From assembly GCA_038120515.1 (NCBI GenBank), contig JAYOLW010000012.1:1-47494 (forward strand): a DNA stretch of 47,494 nt, written 5' to 3'. Below, piece by piece: positions 36,676-46,145 of the stretch. Positions within the stretch are counted from its first letter, which is position 1, and each line of letters opens with the position of its first letter. The stretch is from JADHOX01 sp038120515. Lineage in GTDB: Bacteria > Pseudomonadota > Alphaproteobacteria > Rickettsiales > JABIRX01. Below the pieces are notes generated by a model, which saw only the letters and a list, made by a program, of their open reading frames with translations, made no database searches and was not told the DNA's origin. The translations under genes were made by a program, and so were the position numbers.

Positions 36676-36969
36676 ATGTCTAATTCTTGTCAGATTACAG
36701 AAAAAAAATTACAATTTGGTAACAACGTTTCTCACTCTAATCGAAAAACTAGAAGAACTTTTCTACCAAACATTCAAAATGTAAGCTTTATATCTAAATA
36801 TCTTGGCAAAATTCAGCTTAAAGTTTCACCTAAAGCTATCAGAACAGTTGAAATTAATGGTGGTCTTGATGATTATTTATTAAATACTGGTAACTCAAAA
36901 CTAAGCCCAACTTCGTTAAAACTTAAAAAGACTATTTTAAAAGTTCAGAAAAACTCAGAATCTAAATAA
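36676..36969 (+). CDS. rpmB: 50S ribosomal protein L28
   Basis: The 97-residue protein has the GNNVSHSNRKTRRTFLPN motif characteristic of L28 and the KVSPKAIRTVEINGGLDDYL region. It is monocistronic here, with its own promoter. It ends 13 bases from the convergent protease gene. Confidence 0.95.
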   Translation: MSNSCQITEKKLQFGNNVSHSNRKTRRTFLPNIQNVSFISKYLGKIQLKVSPKAIRTVEINGGLDDYLLNTGNSKLSPTSLKLKKTILKVQKNSESK

Positions 36970-36982
36970 TTTACGATTTCTA

Positions 36983-37801
36983 TTACTCATTCTTACAGGT
37001 AATTTTAACAACAATTCCTTGCTTTATGTAATCATAAGCTTCTTTTGGATCAATTGTTTTATCTTTATCTAACTGCTGTAATTTTATCTTAAGATTATTT
37101 TCTGATAAACCATTTCTTGTATTATCAATTGTTGTAGTTAAAACCCTTCCCCTACGAACTATTTCTCCAGATAACACGCCTATTAAATCTCCTTGCTCAT
37201 CCAAAACAGCGCCTCCGCTCATCCCGGCAAGGCTTTTAAGCCTAACTGACAAATCATAAAATGCCCAAACATCAACTTTTGAATTCACCTGATAATCACC
37301 TCTAATTTTTTGATCAGCAAAACCAAGATACTTTATTTTCGCAATTGCTGATTGACCAGAAGGAAAACCCAAAATATACCCCTGATCAAACTTATTTTTA
37401 CTCGATATATTTAACGCAAGCTCATTATTAACATTTGATGGTTTTCGAAATAACGACAAATCACTATTTGGGTAATGATATACATCAGATAAATCACAAC
37501 CATCAACAACATGTCTCGCAGTTAAATACACATTATCGCCTATATAATTAGCACTCCCTTGAGCAAGGGTATTACGCTTACTTCTAATAATACCAAAATC
37601 AACTACACCGTAATAATTATCATTGTAAGATTTTTTCCGGTAACTCCTTTTATCAATTGAATCATCTATTTGCGTAACATCTTCAAGACCATCTCGATAG
37701 GATCGATCCCTCTCTTTTCCTGGATTAAAATATTTTGAAATAATGATTACAATAAAAATTAAGAATAAATCCTTAAATAATCTGAAACCAGCAGAGCCCA
37801 T
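36983..37801 (-). CDS. Membrane-anchored trypsin-like serine protease
   Basis: The 272-residue protein has one N-terminal membrane helix (about 8-23) and a charged linker to about 62. A chymotrypsin-fold domain follows with catalytic His97 (TARHVVDG), Asp114 (SDLSLF) and Ser195 (GMSGGAV). All three residues are intact. There is no PDZ domain, unlike DegP/HtrA. The active site is expected in the periplasm. The gene starts one base after the DUF350 gene in the purE-purK transcript, suggesting the two membrane proteins work together, although the link to purine synthesis is probably only transcriptional. Confidence 0.85.
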   Translation of the reverse strand: MGSAGFRLFKDLFLIFIVIIISKYFNPGKERDRSYRDGLEDVTQIDDSIDKRSYRKKSYNDNYYGVVDFGIIRSKRNTLAQGSANYIGDNVYLTARHVVDGCDLSDVYHYPNSDLSLFRKPSNVNNELALNISSKNKFDQGYILGFPSGQSAIAKIKYLGFADQKIRGDYQVNSKVDVWAFYDLSVRLKSLAGMSGGAVLDEQGDLIGVLSGEIVRRGRVLTTTIDNTRNGLSENNLKIKLQQLDKDKTIDPKEAYDYIKQGIVVKITCKNE

Positions 37802-37802
37802 A

Positions 37803-38222
37803 CTAACCTGATATTGCAGCTGAATTAATTATTGCTATAGAAATTTTAACTGCAAAAACCAATATTGCCGATGCGACTTCTCCGTTTTCAATTCTATCAG
37901 ATAAATTCTTTAAAAATTTATCTAATACCACAAAAGCCAATATTTGCACTAAAACAGCAACTGCACCCCATACAATTATATCATAAAACCCATAGCTTGA
38001 AGCCATACAAAACGCTAGTGGCAATGCAATACCAATCCAAGCACCAGAAAAAGATATAGCTGACGCTACATTACCCTCTTTAATAAGAGCAACTTCATCA
38101 TGCTTAGTTACTAAATTATAAATAACAATTCCAAGACATAATATTGCTATAGTAAGTAAAAAATGTGAAAAAAAATAAGGAAATCCAGATTTTAAAGTTA
38201 ATAATATTGACGAAAAATTCAT
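37803..38222 (-). CDS. DUF350 (UPF0719) inner-membrane protein
   Basis: The 139-residue protein has four hydrophobic helices arranged as two DUF350 repeats. Each repeat has a related boundary element, EGNVASAISFSGAW and ENGEVASAILVFAVKIS. Function is unknown in the family. It lies eight bases after purK and one base before the protease gene, so it is likely translated with both. Confidence 0.85.
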   Translation of the reverse strand: MNFSSILLTLKSGFPYFFSHFLLTIAILCLGIVIYNLVTKHDEVALIKEGNVASAISFSGAWIGIALPLAFCMASSYGFYDIIVWGAVAVLVQILAFVVLDKFLKNLSDRIENGEVASAILVFAVKISIAIINSAAISG

Positions 38223-38230
38223 TTAAAGCC

Positions 38231-39298
38231 TCATGCGGATTGTAAGATAGTGTAATGCCCCATTTTCCTGCCCTCTTTCACAACATTCTTGCCATAATTA
38301 TGAACAAAAATATTTTTATCTTTAGCTAGTTCATCAATCATATTAATATCGTTACCAATAAGATTAACCATTTCAGCATTAAATTTTGCATTAACAGCAG
38401 GTAAAGGCTGATTAGTAATAGCTTTAACAAACATATCAAACTGACTAAAATCACAAGCATCAATTGTCCAGTGACCAGTATTATGAGGTCTTGGCGCCAT
38501 TTCATTAACTAAAATATCACCATTCAGCATAACAAACATTTCAATAGCAAGAATACCAACATAATCAAAGGCATTGGCAATTTTTTGAGCTATCTTGGCA
38601 GCATCTGACTGAACTAGATCTGAAATTCCAGCTGGGTAAAATGTACGATTTAAAATACCGTTTTTATGAATATTTCTAGTGATAGGCAAGATCGATATTT
38701 CACCTGATGCATTACGTGCAATCAAAACAGAGATTTCATAACTAAAATCAACTTTTTGCTCGATGATGTAATCAGTTTCATCGAAATCTAGATCATTGAT
38801 TGCTGCAAGATCATATTTATTTTTAATAATATACTGACCTTTACCATCATAGCCCAAACTATTAGTTTTTAGAATCGCAGGACCATTTTTATTAAAAAAA
38901 GCTTCAACCTCATCACAAGTTTCAACTATTGCAAAATTTGCAGTTTTGATACCTAGATTATTTACAAAAGTTTTTTCTAAATTACGTTTTTGGCAAACTG
39001 CTAGACAATTTGCATTAGGACTTAATTGATGATTTGTTTCTAAATACTTAACTGTCTCACTAGGAATATTTTCAAATTCATAAGTAACAATATCAACAGA
39101 AGTTGCAAAAGCATCAATTGCTTTAATATCTCCATATTCAGCACAAGTTTTAAAATCAGCATTATGAAAAGCTATAGCATCTTCACTGTCAGAAAAAACA
39201 TGAACTTTAAAACCTAGATTATGTGCAGCATTAATTGTCATTTGCGCAAGTTGACCACCGCCTAATATTCCTATGACCCTATTTTTAAAATCAACCAT
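38231..39298 (-). CDS. purK: N5-carboxyaminoimidazole ribonucleotide synthase
   Basis: The 355-residue ATP-grasp enzyme has GILGGGQLAQM at the N-terminus, KTNSLGYDGKGQYII, and EMAPRPHNTGHWTIDAC, the family signature. With PurE it converts AIR to CAIR in purine synthesis. It starts one base after the purE stop. Confidence 0.96.
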   Translation of the reverse strand: MVDFKNRVIGILGGGQLAQMTINAAHNLGFKVHVFSDSEDAIAFHNADFKTCAEYGDIKAIDAFATSVDIVTYEFENIPSETVKYLETNHQLSPNANCLAVCQKRNLEKTFVNNLGIKTANFAIVETCDEVEAFFNKNGPAILKTNSLGYDGKGQYIIKNKYDLAAINDLDFDETDYIIEQKVDFSYEISVLIARNASGEISILPITRNIHKNGILNRTFYPAGISDLVQSDAAKIAQKIANAFDYVGILAIEMFVMLNGDILVNEMAPRPHNTGHWTIDACDFSQFDMFVKAITNQPLPAVNAKFNAEMVNLIGNDINMIDELAKDKNIFVHNYGKNVVKEGRKMGHYTILQSA

Positions 39299-39299
39299 T

Positions 39300-39791
39300 T
39301 TAATCCTCTGGAAACAATGGAACTGAGTTTGTTTGATCTTTTCGAAATTTAATTAAATTATCTCTGACACGAATATTCTCTGAAGCTAAAATTGATGCAG
39401 CAAAAATTGCAGCATTTTTAGCACCTGCATCACCAATTGCAAATGTTGCAACTGGAACTCCCCCTGGCATTTGCACAATCGAGAGCAAGCTATCTTGACC
39501 ATTTAAGGCCTTACTTTTTACAGGAACCCCAAGAACCGGCAAATGCGTCATTGAAGCTATCATGCCAGGAAGATGAGCAGCGCCACCAGCACCAGCAATT
39601 ATAACTTTTATTGATTTATCTTTTGCGGTATTTGCATATTCATAAAGCCTATCTGGAGTTCTATGAGCAGATATAACTTTTGCTTCATATGGAATTGATA
39701 ATTGTTGCAAAATTTCAATTGCATTTTTCATAGTTGGCCAATCAGACCTGCTACCCATTACAACGCTTACTAAAGCTTCATTAGTCGACAT
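39300..39791 (-). CDS. purE: N5-carboxyaminoimidazole ribonucleotide mutase
   Basis: The 163-residue class I PurE has VMGSRSDWPTM, SAHRTPDRLYEY and GAGGAAHLPGMIAS. Such motifs bind N5-CAIR. De novo purine genes are absent in most intracellular Rickettsiales, which makes the purEK pair informative about lifestyle. Confidence 0.96.
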   Translation of the reverse strand: MSTNEALVSVVMGSRSDWPTMKNAIEILQQLSIPYEAKVISAHRTPDRLYEYANTAKDKSIKVIIAGAGGAAHLPGMIASMTHLPVLGVPVKSKALNGQDSLLSIVQMPGGVPVATFAIGDAGAKNAAIFAASILASENIRVRDNLIKFRKDQTNSVPLFPED

Positions 39792-39817
39792 ATCAAATCG
39801 TAAAAATTAAGCACTTA

Positions 39818-39845
39818 ATTATCTCAGAGAATGTGATAAAAACAA
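39818..39845 (-). promoter_or_regulatory. Candidate promoter of purE-purK
   Basis: On the minus strand TTGTTT (39840-39845), a 16-base spacer and GATAAT (39818-39823) precede the purE ATG by 26 bases. Confidence 0.4.
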
Positions 39846-39886
39846 GTAATAATTCCGTTTCCAGTATTTTGAAAATTTTTAAGTTA

Positions 39887-39915
39887 TTGCTTTTACTTCA
39901 ACCAAACTATATTAA
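39887..39915 (+). promoter_or_regulatory. Candidate promoter of the acyltransferase-waaA locus
   Basis: TTGCTT (39887-39892), a 17-base spacer and TATTAA (39910-39915) lie 20 bases before the ATG at 39936. It shares the 144-base divergent region with the purE promoter. Confidence 0.4.
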
Positions 39916-39935
39916 TACTATCAAAATTTTACCAA

Positions 39936-40625
39936 ATGAAATTAGGACGAAAAATACTTTATAACAGTTTTATCAAGCGACTAATAATTTTGATAATAAA
40001 TCTTTATATCCTGCTTATTTTATATACCAGCTCTAAAAAAACTAAGCCTTCTAAAGAAGTTGAAGAAGCTCTTGCAAAAAAAGGCAAATATATTTTTATA
40101 TTTTGGCATAGCAGACTCTTATTACTTACGCAATTTATCAAATCTCACAATATGAATGTCCATTCATTAACCTCTTCTCATTCTGATGGTGATATTGTAG
40201 CTGGAGTCGTTAAAATTTTTAAATAAGATTCTATAAGGGGATCATCTTCTAAAAAATGCTCAACGGCTCTAAGGCAAATTTTAAAAACTCTTGCAAATGA
40301 AAATACAATTTTATCAATCGCACCTGACGGACCAAGAGGACCAAGAATGCGTATTAACTCAGAGATCGTCGCTATAGCTGAAAAAACTGGAGCATATATT
40401 ATCCCTGTGACCTATTCATGCAAAATGGCCAAATTTATGAATAGTTGGGATAGGTTCATGTTACCGACAATTTTCAACAACATAACCTATAAATATGGCG
40501 CAGTATACAAACCACAAAAAGGTGATGACAAAAAAGCTTTAAATAAAATTATTGAGGATGAATTAAATAATATAACTTGGGAGCTTGATCAGAATTATGG
40601 TCATGAAAAAATCGATCAAGGCTAG
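39936..40625 (+). pseudogene. Lysophospholipid acyltransferase (DUF374) with an in-frame stop
   Basis: The N-terminal part (96 residues, 39936-40226) has a membrane segment and FWHSRLLLL, an acyltransferase-type histidine. The C-terminal part (40227-40625) has SIRGSSS and the highly conserved APDGPRGPR. The two lie in the same frame with a single TAA at 40224-40226 between VVKIFK and DSIRGSS; no indel is needed. A one-base change, as from an AAA, GAA, CAA, TAT or TAC codon, explains it. The second half has no start codon before 40347. The family sits beside waaA in many Alphaproteobacteria and is linked to lipid A or phospholipid acylation. It could be recent decay, a sequencing error or readthrough. 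Confidence 0.85.
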
Positions 40626-40628
40626 TTT

Positions 40629-41882
40629 ATGATTATTATTTATAATTTCATAATGATGATTTTCTGGCCAGTAATTTGGCTTTACCTCAATCATCGCAAA
40701 AAAATCGGAAAAGAGAATATTGAGCGCTTTAATGAGAGAATTGGTGAATATAAAACCAAACGTCCTAAAGGTGATTTAATATGGTTTCATGCAGCTTCAG
40801 TTGGAGAATCAATATCAATAATTAACCTTGTTGAAGACCTTGCAAATGAATATAATATTTTAATAACATCAGGAACTTTAACATCAGCAAAGATTATCGA
40901 GAGCCGTAAACCTTTAAATACTATCCATCAATTTGTACCCATTGATAGGAAAAAATATGTAAGAAAATTTCTTAATCATTTTAAACCAAATCTGGCCTTT
41001 TTTGTCGAATCAGAAATTTGGCCTAATCTTTTACATGAGTCAAAAAAACAAAATATACCAGTTATTCTTGGTAGTGCCAGAATAACACCAAAAAGTAATT
41101 TTAAAATAAAACTACAACAAAGTTTTTTTAAATTTTTCATCAAATATATCGATATTATTATCCCTCAGGACCAATTCACATACGATTTTTACAAACCTAT
41201 ATCAAGCCACACAAAACTCTGCAATATCAACAACTTAAAACTAGGAAGTGATGCCCTACCTTACAAAGCAAAAGCATATGAAGAGCTGTTAAATCAAACT
41301 CAAAATAGAATTATTTTTCTTGCTGGCAGCACACATGATAATGAAGAAGAATTAATTTTAGCATGCCATAAAGCGCTTAAGCAAACTTACCCTGAAATAC
41401 TTACAATCATAGCTCCAAGACATCCAAATCGGAGAGATAAAATCATAGAAATTATTAAAAATAATAAATTAAATTTTAGCGTAAGATCAAAAAATGAAGT
41501 AATTACTGAAGCAACTGAAATTTATCTTGCTGACACTATTGGCGAGATGGGTTTATTCTTTAAATTATGCCCTATTTCATTTATTGGCGGTTCACTTGTG
41601 AATATTGGTGGTCATAACATATTAGAACCTATTCAACATCAAAGCCTAGTAATCATTGGCAAATATAATCAAAATTTTGGTGATTTAATTAAGGAATTTG
41701 AGGCAAAAAATGCGATAATCATCGTTGAAAACGAGAACGAACTTAAGGATAAATTATCAAACTTGTTAAATAAACCAGAACAACAAGATATGCAGATAAA
41801 AAATCAAAACAAAATCCTAAAACAATTTTCAGAGATTAGGCAATTCTACCTAAAACAGATAAAATCTAACTTAAAAAATTAA
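40629..41882 (+). CDS. waaA: 3-deoxy-D-manno-octulosonic acid (Kdo) transferase
   Basis: The 417-residue GT-B glycosyltransferase has an N-terminal membrane-associated helix, WFHAASVGESISI, FVESEIWPNLL, LGSARITPKS and the C-terminal FIGGSLVNIGGHNILEPI. It transfers Kdo from CMP-Kdo to lipid A precursor at the inner membrane. Its presence shows capacity for LPS core synthesis, which Anaplasmataceae lack. It begins three bases after the broken acyltransferase frame. Confidence 0.95.
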   Translation: MIIIYNFIMMIFWPVIWLYLNHRKKIGKENIERFNERIGEYKTKRPKGDLIWFHAASVGESISIINLVEDLANEYNILITSGTLTSAKIIESRKPLNTIHQFVPIDRKKYVRKFLNHFKPNLAFFVESEIWPNLLHESKKQNIPVILGSARITPKSNFKIKLQQSFFKFFIKYIDIIIPQDQFTYDFYKPISSHTKLCNINNLKLGSDALPYKAKAYEELLNQTQNRIIFLAGSTHDNEEELILACHKALKQTYPEILTIIAPRHPNRRDKIIEIIKNNKLNFSVRSKNEVITEATEIYLADTIGEMGLFFKLCPISFIGGSLVNIGGHNILEPIQHQSLVIIGKYNQNFGDLIKEFEAKNAIIIVENENELKDKLSNLLNKPEQQDMQIKNQNKILKQFSEIRQFYLKQIKSNLKN

Positions 41883-42006
41883 CATCACTATTCTGTAGTT
41901 TTAAGATTGCCAGTGTGAGCAATTATTTCTTTAGAATATTAGCTTTGCTCCGAGATGAAAATACCAAACCAAGCTTTAGATATTACGTATAAAAAGTAAG
42001 TCGAAT

Positions 42007-42035
42007 TTGATTTTGTCTTTAAAATATGATATAAT
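42007..42035 (+). promoter_or_regulatory. Strong extended -10 promoter of the DUF6624-like gene
   Basis: TTGATT (42007-42012), a 17-base spacer and consensus TATAAT (42030-42035) preceded by TGn. It is the best sigma70 match in the window. The ATG at 42063 is 27 bases on, giving a short leader of about 20 bases. Confidence 0.75.
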
Positions 42036-42062
42036 TTAATACAATTTATCTTAAATTCACTT

Positions 42063-43841
42063 ATGTTTGAATCTTTTAAAAAGATAACAACTTCTAATCA
42101 AATAAAAGAAGCTTTACTTGCTATCGTGGCAACTAGAGTAACTGATTTTTTTCCAGATACAAATGGACAGAGTCCTACAGAAGAGCATTTTGCACAATAC
42201 ACATCAATGGTAGAGGCAAATTACAAAACTCTAAAATCATATACCGATCAGCATGGATGGCCATCTAAGGAGAAATTAACAAAAATGGGGCTATCGCAAG
42301 AAGATGCTTTAGCTGTAGAAACCTCTGCATTTTTATGCATACAACATTTAGATACAAATATAACACCGAGAATAAAAGCAAAACATTATGATATTACCGG
42401 GCAAGAATTAGCATCTACGTGGCAAGATAAATTAGGCAATGATAGGGTTGTAGAAAGGCAGAGAGAAATGTTAGAATTAATGGAAAAAGACGGCGCTAAT
42501 AGAGGATTTTGTTGTTATTTAACAGATAGAGTTCTTAGAAATAGCAACCAACCTCAACTTTTTGGAACACAGGGCTCTTTATCCAACTTTGGCATAGGAG
42601 AAGAAAAACCTCCTCAAATATCTTTGCCGAATGGTGAGATTGTGTCTATTGATGTAGCAATTACTAATGATGATTTTCTTGCTATAAGAAATAGTAGTGG
42701 TTTATTAAATGATGGTGACTCACTAGGCGAATATGGTAATCCTTTATCTTTCATAGCAGAAGTAAGAGATCACTTTCCTCCAAATGCAACAGATCCGCGT
42801 TTAAATACATTAAAAGCTGAGATAGCATCAGTAAGAGAAACATCACCACTTCATGAACCATATAATAAAGGTCTTGACCCCACTACAGTAGAATTTACTA
42901 GCTACATAAATGGCAGTAAAGATTGGGCAAATATAGGAAAAGAGATTAAATATTTTCAAAACTTATTAGAAAGCCCCAAGGAACATGAAAGAGTTGATGC
43001 TAAAGGATATGTTCTTACTTGTATGTTTAAAATATTATCTGCTATTGATGAATTTGATAATGAAAGAACAAATAGTGATGGCACTTTAAAAAGAGAAACA
43101 GATCCTAGAGAAAAAATTGACCAAGAGACAAGAGAATTTTTAGGAGGAGACTTATCTTTAGAAACGCTCAAAGCAAAAACTACCCAATATTCAAATGAAA
43201 TAATTAGGCAACATGGTGAGGAAAATACAGCTCCAGCATTATCATCTGTTGCAAGTAGTTACGGAGTAAGAGCCTATATGCAACATCTAGAATTAGCAAC
43301 AGAAGAAGAAATGAGGCCAGAGGTAGAGCCAAAAAAATATTACCAAGATATCGATCTTCCTATGCCAGATAATATGAAAAAAAATATTGCTCTGGCAATG
43401 GAAAAATTTGAAGAATCAGCAGAGTTAGGAAATGTTAGATCAATGGGATCTGTCGTTACTTGGGCAGAAAAATGCAACCATCCTAGACTTCATGATTTAA
43501 ACGAAAAATGGACAACAATAGCAGCAACCGCACCAATCCCCAATCCTAATTCTCAAATAGATTATGCCGAGATGTTAAAAGACAAAGGTGATCTTGAGGG
43601 GGCTCGGGATATGTATCAAAGAGCTGCTGATTTTGGTCTGATAAAAGCGCATCAGAAACTTGAAGCATTTCAAAAGGAACAATCCGAGCTGGCAAGTAAA
43701 ATGGCTGAGGACAAAACAGAGCCAAAATCTTTTGTTGAAAAATTAGGGCTTTCAGAGAAGGAAAAGCCAAGTTCGTTTGTCGAAAGAATGAGAAGTGATA
43801 AAACTAATGGTAAAAGCCAAGGTGGCTCGATGGAATTATAA
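42063..43841 (+). CDS. DUF6624-like protein with C-terminal Sel1/TPR-like repeats
   Basis: The 592-residue protein is cytoplasmic by composition. Residues about 50-175 carry HGWPSKE, an IQHLDTN segment, and LTDRVL ... PQLFGTQG. This order resembles DUF6624 proteins (GWP, QH and YGTQ motifs). Residues about 180-400 are unrecognised. Residues about 425-560 contain helical repeats such as KFEESAELGN and DLEGARDMYQRAADFG, of the Sel1/TPR type. The C-terminus repeats SFVEKLGLSEKEK / SFVERMRSDK and is Lys/Glu rich. Codons are slightly less AT-biased than in neighbours, hinting at acquisition. Sel1 repeats are common in host-interacting proteins. Domain calls are by eye. Confidence 0.7.
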   Translation: MFESFKKITTSNQIKEALLAIVATRVTDFFPDTNGQSPTEEHFAQYTSMVEANYKTLKSYTDQHGWPSKEKLTKMGLSQEDALAVETSAFLCIQHLDTNITPRIKAKHYDITGQELASTWQDKLGNDRVVERQREMLELMEKDGANRGFCCYLTDRVLRNSNQPQLFGTQGSLSNFGIGEEKPPQISLPNGEIVSIDVAITNDDFLAIRNSSGLLNDGDSLGEYGNPLSFIAEVRDHFPPNATDPRLNTLKAEIASVRETSPLHEPYNKGLDPTTVEFTSYINGSKDWANIGKEIKYFQNLLESPKEHERVDAKGYVLTCMFKILSAIDEFDNERTNSDGTLKRETDPREKIDQETREFLGGDLSLETLKAKTTQYSNEIIRQHGEENTAPALSSVASSYGVRAYMQHLELATEEEMRPEVEPKKYYQDIDLPMPDNMKKNIALAMEKFEESAELGNVRSMGSVVTWAEKCNHPRLHDLNEKWTTIAATAPIPNPNSQIDYAEMLKDKGDLEGARDMYQRAADFGLIKAHQKLEAFQKEQSELASKMAEDKTEPKSFVEKLGLSEKEKPSSFVERMRSDKTNGKSQGGSMEL

Positions 43842-46145
43842 AGATTTTTTTTGAGCTACAACCATTATATTTAAGCTTTTATCTTCTATAAATTCCTCAC
43901 CATAAATATCATGAAGACTAATGATTCTGAATCCATTTTCTTCTAGGATTTTTTTTAATTCTTTTGATGTATAAATTTGCAGGCTAAAAGAGTTATTAAT
44001 CTCTTTTGTTTTTCCTAATTTATCTTTGATTTTGTAATTGTCATAAGAGGTAAGGATGGCATTTTTTCTATCTAATTTTGAATATTGGATTTGATGTATT
44101 TTATCGCCATCAACTTCAAATTTCTGATCCATTCTTAAATCCTCAACAGCCTCGTTACTCATAGCATTTAGGTTAAAAATATCAAAAATATAAATTCCAT
44201 TTTTTGATAGATTTTCGCCAATATTTTTAATTGCTTTAGCAAAATCTTCTTTGTTTAAGTGACCTATGGCATTAAACATTGTGATAACTGCGTCAAAAGA
44301 ACCAGTTTTTAAAGAACGAACATCCCCATCAATAAACTCAATATCTAAATTTTGTTCCTTTGCTTTCTTTCTAGCTATATTTAGTAGCTCTGGGCTAAAA
44401 TCTGATCCCGTTACTTTATATCCATGTTCGTTAAGATAAAAAACTTGAGAGCCAGTACCGCAAGTCATATCTAGGATATTTTTAGCGTTTTGTTCTTTGA
44501 GTAATTTTTCTATTGCCTTATTTTTAATATCGGTATCATCAAAGATATTATGCTTATCAAAATACTCAGGTATTTGTTGATATTCTGCCGGAAGCCCAAA
44601 ATTTTCATTGTCCCGATAAATCTGTTTCTCCATTACAAAATTATCTAACTTTACCCCTCTTAATAAAACTGTTTGTGCTTTTGATATTTTAAAGCCCATT
44701 TTTTCAAAGAAAGGTTTAGCAGTTATGCTGACTTCAGCATAAATCTTTGATAAATTTTTCTGTTTGGCGATTTTTTCTATTTCTTCCAGTAGCTTTGATC
44801 CAATATTTCTATTTTGAAATTGATGATGAACATAAAAGCAATCAATATGACCATTATCTTCAAATTCTGCAAAACCTACTATCTTGTCTTTAATAATTGC
44901 AACGAATGGCGGTAATTTTTGCCATTTTTTTATCCAGCCTTCTGTTTCTAAAGAAGATTTCGGCGCCCAAGCATTCAATTGCTCTTCATTATAATCTGAC
45001 TTACAAATTTGGTGAATTGTATTGTAATAAATCTTAGCTAAGTCACCAGCGTCACTTTCTTGATATTTTCTAATTTTTACGTCTGAAGTTTTTGTTAAAA
45101 GAAAAAATTTCTCCTTACCATATTCTTTGCTATTAACATCACTGACAAATTCAAAACCTATTTTTTCTAAAACTTTTTGCGATGCGATATTCGCTGGATA
45201 TGTTACTGCTACAATTCTATTTATCTTTGAATAGTTGTTAAAAATAAAGTCTATGCAAAATTTTGTAAGTTCAGTTGCATAACCCTTGCCCCAATATTTT
45301 TTATAAAACAGATACCCTAATTCTACCTCATAGCCATTTTTATTTTTTTCTAATGGATTATGATCGCCATCTGGATCATGAAATATACTAAAACCACATG
45401 AACCTATAAATTCATCATTATCTTTTTTAAATACAGCAAAATTAGTAAATCCATATTTATCCATGAGGGATTTATATCTAAGTAATTTCTTCTTAATATC
45501 TTCCTTCGGATCATCTGGATTGATTCCCATTGGTTTGATTACATCTTTATCATGCCACAAATCATAACATAACCTATAATCATCTATTTCATGAAAAGGT
45601 CGTAGATAGAAATTATCTGTTTTGATGATAATATTATTAATTTGGTAAATATCGCATTCATTCTTGCCATTATAGAGATATTTACCTTTATATTTCATTT
45701 TGCATTTCTTCATTACATTGCTTGAAGCAGTATTTTCTGTCTCACAACAAGCAACTATTCTGCTAAAATGAAAATTATCAAATCCCCATTTAATAAAAGC
45801 TCTAGCAAGTTCTGTTGCATAGCCTTTCCCCCAGTATTTTTTATGAAGCAAATACCCAACTTCAATATCATTATTTTTATCCCCCGGCAGATAATTTAAA
45901 CCAGCTTTTCCAATAAATTTACCATCCTCTTTTAAGAAAATATCAAACTGAGAAAAACTATGCTCTTTATAGTGATTTATAGTAAATTCTAGATTTTCCT
46001 TTGTTGAAGTAGCATTTCTAACTTTACCATCTCCTATATATCTCATCACATCCTTGTCAGATTGTAGCTTGCACCAATTATCAAGGCTATCTATTGTTGG
46101 AATTGATATTTTAAGTCTTTTAGTTTCTAAAATTATGTTTTTCAT
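43836..46145 (-). CDS. Four-domain fusion: three GNAT acetyltransferases plus a SAM methyltransferase
   Basis: The 769-residue protein reads without interruption. GNAT domain 1 (about 1-172) and GNAT domain 2 (about 173-352) are RimJ/RimL-like and share the acetyl-CoA motif KKYWGKGYATEL at 102-113 and 282-293. GNAT domain 3 (about 353-508) is of a different type, with QNRNIGSKLLEE (444-455) and EKMGF. Residues 509-769 form a class I methyltransferase with ILDMTCGTG (557-565), GSDFSPELL and the DAVITMFNAIGHL segment. Substrates are unknown. The start overlaps a 44-codon DUF4440-like frame (ATGA). The convergent DUF6624-like gene overlaps the 3' end by six bases. Separate units of this kind occur as resistance or modification enzymes. 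Confidence 0.85.
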   Translation of the reverse strand: MKNIILETKRLKISIPTIDSLDNWCKLQSDKDVMRYIGDGKVRNATSTKENLEFTINHYKEHSFSQFDIFLKEDGKFIGKAGLNYLPGDKNNDIEVGYLLHKKYWGKGYATELARAFIKWGFDNFHFSRIVACCETENTASSNVMKKCKMKYKGKYLYNGKNECDIYQINNIIIKTDNFYLRPFHEIDDYRLCYDLWHDKDVIKPMGINPDDPKEDIKKKLLRYKSLMDKYGFTNFAVFKKDNDEFIGSCGFSIFHDPDGDHNPLEKNKNGYEVELGYLFYKKYWGKGYATELTKFCIDFIFNNYSKINRIVAVTYPANIASQKVLEKIGFEFVSDVNSKEYGKEKFFLLTKTSDVKIRKYQESDAGDLAKIYYNTIHQICKSDYNEEQLNAWAPKSSLETEGWIKKWQKLPPFVAIIKDKIVGFAEFEDNGHIDCFYVHHQFQNRNIGSKLLEEIEKIAKQKNLSKIYAEVSITAKPFFEKMGFKISKAQTVLLRGVKLDNFVMEKQIYRDNENFGLPAEYQQIPEYFDKHNIFDDTDIKNKAIEKLLKEQNAKNILDMTCGTGSQVFYLNEHGYKVTGSDFSPELLNIARKKAKEQNLDIEFIDGDVRSLKTGSFDAVITMFNAIGHLNKEDFAKAIKNIGENLSKNGIYIFDIFNLNAMSNEAVEDLRMDQKFEVDGDKIHQIQYSKLDRKNAILTSYDNYKIKDKLGKTKEINNSFSLQIYTSKELKKILEENGFRIISLHDIYGEEFIEDKSLNIMVVAQKKSL

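Noticed and set aside
41906..41930. ATTGC/GCAAT arms with T-rich tail after waaA as a terminator
   Set aside because: A five-base stem with an eight-base loop is too weak to claim.
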